From: Streptomyces sp. GKU 895
GTDB taxonomy: Bacteria; Actinomycetota; Actinomycetes; Streptomycetales; Streptomycetaceae
Assembly (NCBI GenBank): GCA_002027195.1
Contig: MWJO01000059.1
Coordinates: 1-48,873 of the forward strand
Reading direction: 5' to 3'
DNA length: 48,873 nt
Shown here piece after piece: positions 43,540 to 48,873 of the stretch. Numbering within the stretch: position 1 is the first letter of the stretch; every line of letters starts with the position of its first letter. Under the pieces are notes generated by a model. It saw nothing but the letters and a program-made list of their open reading frames with translations, had not been told where the DNA came from and did not search any database. Position numbers and translations under genes: made by a program.

Positions 43540-45012
43540 CTAGATCGTCACCCCGTCGATCTGGATCGTCTGCACCGCCTTCGCCGCGAAGGGCACGGCC
43601 ACCGTCTTTCCGCTCACGACGGTGTTGGAGTACGACGCGTACTTGTCGCCGCCCGTCGTCACCGTGTTCCAGCGGGGCACCAGGCCGCCCGAGCCGCCCG
43701 TCACCGTGGTGAAGCGGGAGAGGTCGAAGGTCAGGGTCTGGGCGGAGGTGGAGGTGTTGAGGGCGACGATGACCAGGCGCTTGGCGGTGGCGTCGTAGGC
43801 CGCCGTCGCGTAGCTGACGCCCGTGTCGAGGATCCTCATCCCCGGGCGGATGTGGCGGCTGAACTGGGCCAGCACGTAGTACTTCGTCTCGATCGCGCCG
43901 GCCGTCAGGGTGCTCGCGTCGTACTTGATCACGCCCCAGCCGGCCGTCGGGTCCATGACCTGCCAGTAGACCCAGGCCGTCGGGTGCAGCCAGCGGAAGT
44001 CGTAGAGGAGGTTGAAGGCCATGGTGTAGCCGGTGCCGTCGCTGTCGCCGGTCTCCGAGTTCCAGAGTTTCTTGCCGGCGGTCGTCACCACGTCCGTGTA
44101 GAGCAGGTCGCGTCGGCCGCCCGAGCCCTGGTAGCCGTGGACGTTGACCTGGTCGACGTAGCCCTTCGTCGTGGAGCTGAAGGAGTTCCAGGTGGTGCGG
44201 GCGAGGTCGTAGCTGGTCTCGTCGGAGGCGGAGATCTTCACGCCCGACAGGCCGCGGCTGTTCAACTCGCTTCTGAGATACGGCAGTACGGCCGCCTGGA
44301 CCGTCGCGTCCATGTGGCAGCCCTCCTGCGTGCCGGTCGCCGTCCACCAGGACGACGAGGGCTCGTTGAAGGGGTCCACGGTCGCGAAGTTCACGCCCCA
44401 GTTGTTCTTGGCGCGGAGGGCGACCGAGGCGAGGTGGGAGGCGTGCTGGCGGTAGTTCCAGGACTGGAGGTTGTTGCCGCCGTCCGAGGCGCCCGAGGGG
44501 TTGTGGTTCAGACACATCCACCACATGGGGGAGTTGGCGAAGAGCTCGGTGGTCGCGCCGCGGGCCACCGCCTTCGTCAGCATGGCGCGCTGGGTGGCGT
44601 CCGCGGTCCAGTCCCAGGCGGAGGACGTGGGGTCCTCGTTGTTCCAGTCCTGCCAGTAGCCCTCGATCTGCTTGAACGCGGGGATGTTGGGGGACGCGAC
44701 CATCGACGACCCGCTGACCGTGTTCCCGCTGCACGCGCCCAGGTTGTAGCGGGCGATGTTCAGGCCGAGGCCGGGGAGTGAAGTACCGTTGTAGGTCGTC
44801 GACTTGGTGGTGAAGAAGAGGTCGGCGAAGTCGTCCCGGGCGCCGAAGACATTGGCCCACCAGGCCAGCGAGGTGCCCCAGCCTTCCCAAGTGCCGTACG
44901 AGGTACCGGGGTTGACGGCGACAGTGGCGTCGGCCCGTGCGGTGCCGGTCGCCAGGGCGCTGCCGAGGAGGGTGCCTCCTGCGGCTGTCAGCAGCGTTCT
45001 GCGTCGGATCAT
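43540..45012 (-). CDS. Secreted glycoside hydrolase family 30 (endo-beta-1,6-galactanase-like)
   Basis: 490 residues. It has a Tat-type signal peptide (MIRRRTLLTAAGGTLLGSAL, cut after ...TARA). The (beta/alpha)8 catalytic domain has WEGWGTSLAWWANVFG, the acid/base Glu in VDPFNEPSSSWW and the nucleophile Glu in LWNSETGDSDG. A beta-sandwich flanking domain starts around GMRILDTGVSYATAAYD and is characteristic of GH30. The sequence resembles the fungal/Streptomyces endo-beta-1,6-galactanases, but the substrate is inferred. ATG 45012 has GGAGAG upstream. It is isolated; no sugar transporter or LacI regulator is adjacent. Confidence 0.85.
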   Translation of the reverse strand: MIRRRTLLTAAGGTLLGSALATGTARADATVAVNPGTSYGTWEGWGTSLAWWANVFGARDDFADLFFTTKSTTYNGTSLPGLGLNIARYNLGACSGNTVSGSSMVASPNIPAFKQIEGYWQDWNNEDPTSSAWDWTADATQRAMLTKAVARGATTELFANSPMWWMCLNHNPSGASDGGNNLQSWNYRQHASHLASVALRAKNNWGVNFATVDPFNEPSSSWWTATGTQEGCHMDATVQAAVLPYLRSELNSRGLSGVKISASDETSYDLARTTWNSFSSTTKGYVDQVNVHGYQGSGGRRDLLYTDVVTTAGKKLWNSETGDSDGTGYTMAFNLLYDFRWLHPTAWVYWQVMDPTAGWGVIKYDASTLTAGAIETKYYVLAQFSRHIRPGMRILDTGVSYATAAYDATAKRLVIVALNTSTSAQTLTFDLSRFTTVTGGSGGLVPRWNTVTTGGDKYASYSNTVVSGKTVAVPFAAKAVQTIQIDGVTI

Positions 45013-45224
45013 GGCTGTCTTCTCTCCGCCTCTCCGTGGGGCCGGACTTCCGCCCCTGAGCAGGAGCCCGCCTAAGACGTAGTGGCTCGCACCTCTCGCC
45101 CCCCGCGCGCCATCACGAAGCATCAGGGGTGACGCGTGGGGTTGTCGAGAGGTGAGACAGCGCTTTCTCTCTCTCCGGCTTTCTATTTTTCCAACGGTTA
45201 TGAGAAGGGGTGGAGGTAGTAGGG

Positions 45225-45641
45225 CTAATAGCCGTACCGGTACTCCGGCAGCAGCGTCGCGATCCGTATCAGCACCGCCGTCAGCGCGCCCAGCCACAGC
45301 CCGAACACGGCCGTCTTGTAGCGCTCCGACGTGTCGAGGGCCACGGTGTCCGGGGCGCCGGGGTTGTGGATGACGCCGACGACATTGCCCTCGGCGAAGC
45401 GGCGGGAGCCGGCCGCGACGGCGTGCTCGTGCTCCGTGCCCTTCTCGTCCGTCCAGCGGACCGTCGGGTGGCGATACGGGTCCGCCCCCGACCGGGACGT
45501 CAGGTGGCCCGTCACCACACCCTCGGTACGGCGGCCTAGGCGGCGCAACACGGTCTCGGTGATGGCGACTTCGGCCTGGCGGGCCATGAGGGCGAGGCCG
45601 CCGAGGAACGGGATCGCGGCCAGGAACCAGAGATTGCTCAT
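45225..45641 (-). CDS. DUF3592 domain membrane protein
   Basis: 138 residues. An N-terminal helix (LWFLAAIPFLGGLALMA) is followed by the DUF3592 pattern with RRTEGVVTGH, PTVRWTDEKGTEHEHAVAAG, VVGVIHNPGAPDTVALDTSE, and a C-terminal helix (AVFGLWLGALTAVLIRIATL). Function unknown; probably a small cytoplasmic-membrane protein. No strong ribosome binding site before ATG 45641. It is divergent from the sortase gene. Confidence 0.78.
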   Translation of the reverse strand: MSNLWFLAAIPFLGGLALMARQAEVAITETVLRRLGRRTEGVVTGHLTSRSGADPYRHPTVRWTDEKGTEHEHAVAAGSRRFAEGNVVGVIHNPGAPDTVALDTSERYKTAVFGLWLGALTAVLIRIATLLPEYRYGY

Positions 45642-45738
45642 GGCCGAAGAGCTTATGGGGCTGGTGACTTGGTGAAGCAGCGCTTATCGTGCGGGCCCGG
45701 TGCAGGTCAGGTGGGCAACCGGACGGGCGAGCGGGCAG

Positions 45739-45822
45739 GTGGGCGCATGCGCATTCCGGTCGTACGGCAGTCTCGCGCGGGTGGGCGCATGCGCATTCCC
45801 GTCGTAGGGCAGTCGCGCATAG
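45739..45822 (+). repeat. 42-bp tandem duplication covering the sortase start codon
   Basis: Unit 45739-45780 is repeated at 45781-45822 with few changes; a third partial copy (CCGTCGTACGGCA) follows. Each copy contains GTGGGCGCATGCGCATTCC, so two in-frame ATG starts (45747 and 45789) with identical contexts exist. Confidence 0.8.
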
Positions 45823-46575
45823 CCGTCGTACGGCACGACACCCGGCGTCGGCGTGCCCGACGGCGGCGGGTGGTGTGGGCGGGGGGTGAACTCCTCGTCA
45901 CCGTAGGGGTGGTGCTGCTGCTCCTCGTCGTGCACCAGCTGTGGTGGACCAACCGGGAGGCCCGGCGCGGCGCCGAGCGGAAGGTGGAGGCGCTGGAGCG
46001 GGAGTGGGGGAGCGGAGGGGCCGGCCGACGCTCCCGGTGCCGTGCCCGAGTCCGCGAGCTCGCACGCGCCGGAGGCCCCGGCCGCCCGTCGGCAGCCCAT
46101 CACCCGCCCCGCTCGGCCCAGTTGGTCCCAGGCCTACGCCATCCTCACCGTCCCCCGCCTCCACCTTCGTGTCCCCGTCGCCGAGGGCGTCGGCAAGCAG
46201 GCGGTGCTCGACAAGGGGTACGTCGGCCACTACCCCGGCACCCAACAGCCTGGCCAGGCCGGGAACTTCGCGCTCGCGGGGCACCGGAACACGCACGGGG
46301 AGCCGTTCCGCCACCTCAACCGGCTGGCCGCGCAGGACACCGTCCAGGTGGAGACCCGGACCGCGGTCTACACGTACGCCGTGGACAAGACCCTCGACCG
46401 GACCTCGGCCCGCGACTCGGGTGTCCTGAACCGCGTCCCGCGCTCCACGGTCCGTACGGCGTACGGCTACTCCGAGCCCGGCTACTACCTCACCCTCACC
46501 ACCTGCACCCCGGAGTACACCTCCCGGTACCGGCTTGTGGTGTGGGCCAAGCTGACCTCCGTGCGCCCCCGCTGA
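45747..46575 (+). pseudogene. Class E sortase, frameshifted
   Basis: An N-terminal segment (MRIPVVRQSR repeat, basic stretch RRRRARRRR, membrane anchor LLVTVGVVLLLLVVHQLWW) is in one frame. The catalytic domain is in another: YAILTVPRLHLRVPVAEGVG, the catalytic His in LAGHRNTHGEPF, Cys in LTLTTCTPEYTSRYRLVVWA, and Arg in SRYR. The shift lies in the G-rich 46005-46022 stretch. The TLTTC(T) signature with a following Arg fits class E/F sortases that anchor LAXTG-type proteins in Streptomyces. All catalytic residues are intact, so one base is probably miscounted. About 276 residues if restored. Confidence 0.85.
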
Positions 46576-46590
46576 CCTTCGCCCTGCTCC

Positions 46591-47989
46591 CTACGCCCGC
46601 TCCCGCAACACCCCCAGCAACACCGCCGCCACGACCGCCAGCCCCGCCGACACCACCATCGCGATGTCCGCGCCCTGCGCCAGGCCGCCGCCCGTCGACG
46701 TCGACACCGCGATCGTCAGCGCGACGCCGGCGCACGAGCCGACGTAGCGGAACGTCTGCTGCGCGCCCGACCCCATGGCGCCCGGGCCGCCGGCACCGAC
46801 TCCACCGCGACCAGCGGGAGCGCGGCGTTGAGGAGGCCGCTGCCGATGCCGCCGAGGAGCAGGCCGGGCAGGAGGCGGGTCCAGGAGTGCGCGGAGAGGG
46901 CGCCGAGCATGGTCAGGACACCGGCCGCGTGCAGGGTGAAGCCGAGGGCGAGTTGGAGGCGGGGCGGGACGCGGCCGGCGAGACGGCGGGCCTGGAGGGC
47001 CACCGCGAAGGAGAGACCGGACCAGAGCAGGAACAGCCAGGCCGTGTTCATCGCGGACATGCCGAGGGTCTGCTGGAGCAGCGCCGGCAGGAAGCTGAAG
47101 AGGCCGATCACCGCGAGGCCGGTGAACAGGCCGCCGGCGGAGGAGGCCAGGAAGGCGGGGCGGCGCAGCAGGCCGAGGTCGATCATCGGGGTTTCCGTAC
47201 GGCGTTCCACCAGGGCGAAGGCGGCCACCAGGGCGACCGACGCCAGCAGCAACAGGCCCACCGGGGCCCGTAGCCAGCCGTCCCGGCCCAGGGTGAGGGC
47301 CGCGATCAGGGCGACGAGGGCCAGCCCGAAGGCGAGGGCGCCGAGCACGTCGGGGCGGCCGGGGCGCGGGGCCTTGGACTCGGTGAGACCGCGGCTGCCC
47401 AGGGCGGCCAGGAGCAGCGCCGCGGCGCCCAGCACGCCGTACGCCACCCGCCAGTCGGGCATCGCGCCCGCGACCAGGGGGCCGACGGCTATGCCGCCGC
47501 TCACGAAGGCGCCCCACACGCCGGTCGCGCGCAGGCGGCCGTGCGGGGTCGGGAAGGCGTGCACGAGCAGGCCCAGGATGCTGGCGAGCAGGCCCGCGCT
47601 GGCCGCGCCCTGGGCGATCCGGGCGAGCGTGAACTGCCAGGTCGTCGACGCGAACGCGCCGAGGAGCGTGGTCAGGCCCAGGGCGAGGGTGCCGGCGGTG
47701 AAGATCCGGCGGCGGCCGTGGTCGTCGGCGAGGCTGCCGGCCACCAGGAGGAGGGCGGCGAGGCCGAGCGGGGTGCCGTTGAGGAGCAGGCCTGGGCGGA
47801 GAGCGGGGTGTGCAGGTCGGCGGCGGTCTCGGGGAGCGTGACCATCGGCGCGGTGTACGTCATCAGGGCGACGGCGGTGGCGGCGCTGGTCAGGGCGAGG
47901 GTGCGGCCGGGGTGGGGGACGGTCACCGGGGCGGCGGGAGCGGTTGTCACGGGGGAACCGGTTACGGTTCGTTCATTGAACCTAGCCAT
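46591..47989 (-). pseudogene. MFS drug-exporter-like transporter with two one-base frameshifts
   Basis: About 466 residues with both shifts repaired; many helices in the DHA2 style. The N-terminal frame gives LALTSAATAVALMTYTAPMV and TPLSAQA; the middle frame VAGSLADDHGRRRIFTAGTL (the loop 2-3 motif) to LNAALPLVAVESVPA; the last frame MGSGAQQTFRYVGSCAGVAL to the C-terminus. Breaks lie near 47790 (CCTGC where CCTGGC is expected) and 46785-46795 (GGCGGCCC one G short). Both lose one base in G/C runs. Start ATG 47989 or GTG 47950. It is divergent from a HxlR regulator with paired operators, so it is probably regulator-controlled efflux. Confidence 0.82.
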
Positions 47990-48026
47990 GTCGAGTACCC
48001 TAACAGAGTCGGTTCGGTCATTGAAC
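47965..48026. promoter_or_regulatory. Paired operator-like repeats between MFS and HxlR genes
   Basis: CGGTTCGTTCATTGAAC (47965-47981) and CGGTTCGGTCATTGAAC (48010-48026) differ at one base and are spaced 45 bases apart. Each contains a GTTCA-T-TGAAC-type two-fold symmetric core. The first copy lies inside the MFS gene if ATG 47989 is its start, which favours the downstream GTG. Likely binding sites of the HxlR protein. Confidence 0.7.
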
Positions 48027-48058
48027 TGACATGTCGCAAACTGGCTAAGGTGGGTGTC

Positions 48059-48586
48059 ATGGCACTGGGCAAGGACTACGCGACGCAGGAATGCTCGATC
48101 GCCCGCGCGCTGGAGATCGTCGGCGAGCGCTGGACACTGCTCATCGTCCGCGACGCGCTCTACGGGGTGCGGCGCTACAACGACTTCCTCGTCCACCTCG
48201 GCATCCCGCGCGCCGTCCTGGCCGCCCGCCTCCAGACCCTCACCGAGGAGGGAATCCTGGAGAAGCGCCGCTACCAGGAGTCGCCGCCACGCGACGAGTA
48301 CGTCATCACCGACCGCGGCATCGGACTGTGGCCCACCATCCGCTCGCTGGGCCGCTGGGGCCGCGAGCACTACGACGAGGCCCGGCTGCGCTGGTTCCGG
48401 CACGCGGACTGCGGCACCGAACTCGGGCCGTACGGCGAATGTCCCGCCTGCGGAACCCTCGTACCGGTCGAGGACGTTGTGATGGAGCCGGGACCCGGAC
48501 TCGATCCGGACCCGGCGGATCCGGTCAGCCGTGCGCTGCTCAAGCCGAGGAGGCTTCTGCAGCCGCTCGAGACCGGTCAGGTATAA
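48059..48586 (+). CDS. HxlR-family winged-helix regulator
   Basis: 175 residues. The HxlR signature is complete: ATQECSIARALEIVGERWTL with the redox-type Cys, LLIVRDALYGVRRYNDFLVH, GIPRAVLAARLQTLTEEGIL, then the wing DEYVITDRG. The C-terminal extension has a CxxC...C zinc-like cluster (HADCGTELG, GECPACGTL), giving a longer protein than classical HxlR. ATG 48059 has AAGGTGGG upstream. It is divergent from the MFS exporter, which it probably represses until a ligand or an electrophile is sensed. Confidence 0.9.
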   Translation: MALGKDYATQECSIARALEIVGERWTLLIVRDALYGVRRYNDFLVHLGIPRAVLAARLQTLTEEGILEKRRYQESPPRDEYVITDRGIGLWPTIRSLGRWGREHYDEARLRWFRHADCGTELGPYGECPACGTLVPVEDVVMEPGPGLDPDPADPVSRALLKPRRLLQPLETGQV

Positions 48587-48633
48587 CCGAGGGCGGCACA
48601 CGCACAGCGCGCACAGACAGGGAGGGGGCATCG

Positions 48634-48873
48634 GTGAACGGCAGTCCACGGCCCGCACCCGCCGTCGCGCTCCTCCTCCTGCTCCTCCAGCTCGCCGTCC
48701 TCGACACCGGCAGCCTCTCCGCCACGGTCGCGCTCGCCGCGACCGCCGCGGCCGGCTCCGCCCTCGCGCTCTGCACCCTCGCCGCCGCGCGCTGCGTTCG
48801 CGATCGTCGACTTGCCGTCCTTGTCGAAGTACGTGGGGGAGAACTGGCCCAGGTAGTGCTCGGTCGTGGTCTC
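48634..48873 (+). CDS. Partial membrane protein (DUF6412-like), cut at the window end
   Basis: GTG 48634 follows GGGAGGGGG and encodes NGSPRPAPAVALLLLLLQLA and LDTGSLSATVALAATAAAGS, one or two hydrophobic helices, like small Streptomyces membrane proteins (DUF6412). After LAAARC, near 48790-48797, the plus-strand reading loses its character. The minus strand of the last about 80 bases instead reads ETTTEHYLGQFSPTYFDKDG, which looks like part of another protein. The join may be chimeric. Confidence 0.55.
   Translation, partial: MNGSPRPAPAVALLLLLLQLAVLDTGSLSATVALAATAAAGSALALCTLAAARCVRDRRLAVLVEVRGGELAQVVLGRGL

Overview
The window is high-GC actinobacterial DNA and almost certainly Streptomyces. 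The third codon position is very GC-rich and GTG starts are frequent. The gene set is also characteristic: tandem N-acetylglucosamine PTS permeases with DasR-type (dre) sites, an Scr1-like XRE regulator paired with a DUF397 protein, an anti-sigma-type ATPase, a class E sortase, and DUF1707, DUF445, DUF3618 and DUF2267 proteins. The order nagE2-nagE1-nagF-rph-lipoprotein-rdgB matches what I recall of the S. coelicolor SCO2907-SCO2902 region. The odd length, and foreign-looking scraps of about 75-85 bases at both ends, suggest a draft contig.

Layout. 1-4.3 kb: a scrap of type II DAHP synthase, an MBL-fold hydrolase, and the GlcNAc PTS (two EIIC, one EIIB) under dre sites. 4.3-6.4 kb: rph, a lipoprotein, rdgB and tRNA-Leu(UAG). 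6.4-9.4 kb: a decayed HNH nuclease beside the tRNA, a GNAT, bcp, DUF3618 and GroES-like genes, and a guanidine exporter behind a guanidine-III riboswitch. 9.4-24.2 kb: ordinary core genes (class A PBP, ABC-2 exporter, DUF1707, SGNH hydrolase, DUF445, MFS, Hsp20, DUF2267, alpha/beta hydrolase, cyclophilin). 24.2-26.2 kb: a DUF397/XRE/ATPase regulatory trio. 26.1-41.2 kb: a defence island. 41.7-48.9 kb: a TOPRIM protein, SEC-C protein, GH30 glycosidase, DUF3592 protein, sortase, MFS exporter with HxlR regulator, and a truncated membrane protein.

The defence island is the most interesting part. It holds a modification-sensing-type HNH nuclease, a C5-cytosine methyltransferase, a Vsr nickase and a NaeI-family endonuclease, which together form a complete type II R-M locus. 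Divergent from these is a translationally coupled operon of two unrecognised proteins (752 and 315 aa) and a giant DEAD/DEXH helicase of about 1862 aa with a C-terminal DUF1998/MZB-type cysteine cluster. A PIN-like ribonuclease-fold protein and a small winged-helix-like protein follow. The helicase recalls DruE (Druantia) and DrmA/DrmB (DISARM), but the partners do not match any named system I know, so I report it as a candidate undescribed anti-phage module.

A caution applies to the whole window. At least eight otherwise well-conserved genes carry one- or two-base indels, mostly in short G or C runs: an ABC ATPase, DUF1707, alpha/beta hydrolase, cyclophilin, the big helicase, sortase, and an MFS exporter twice. 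This pattern suggests sequencing or assembly error rather than real gene loss. Those genes are listed as frameshifted but are probably functional.
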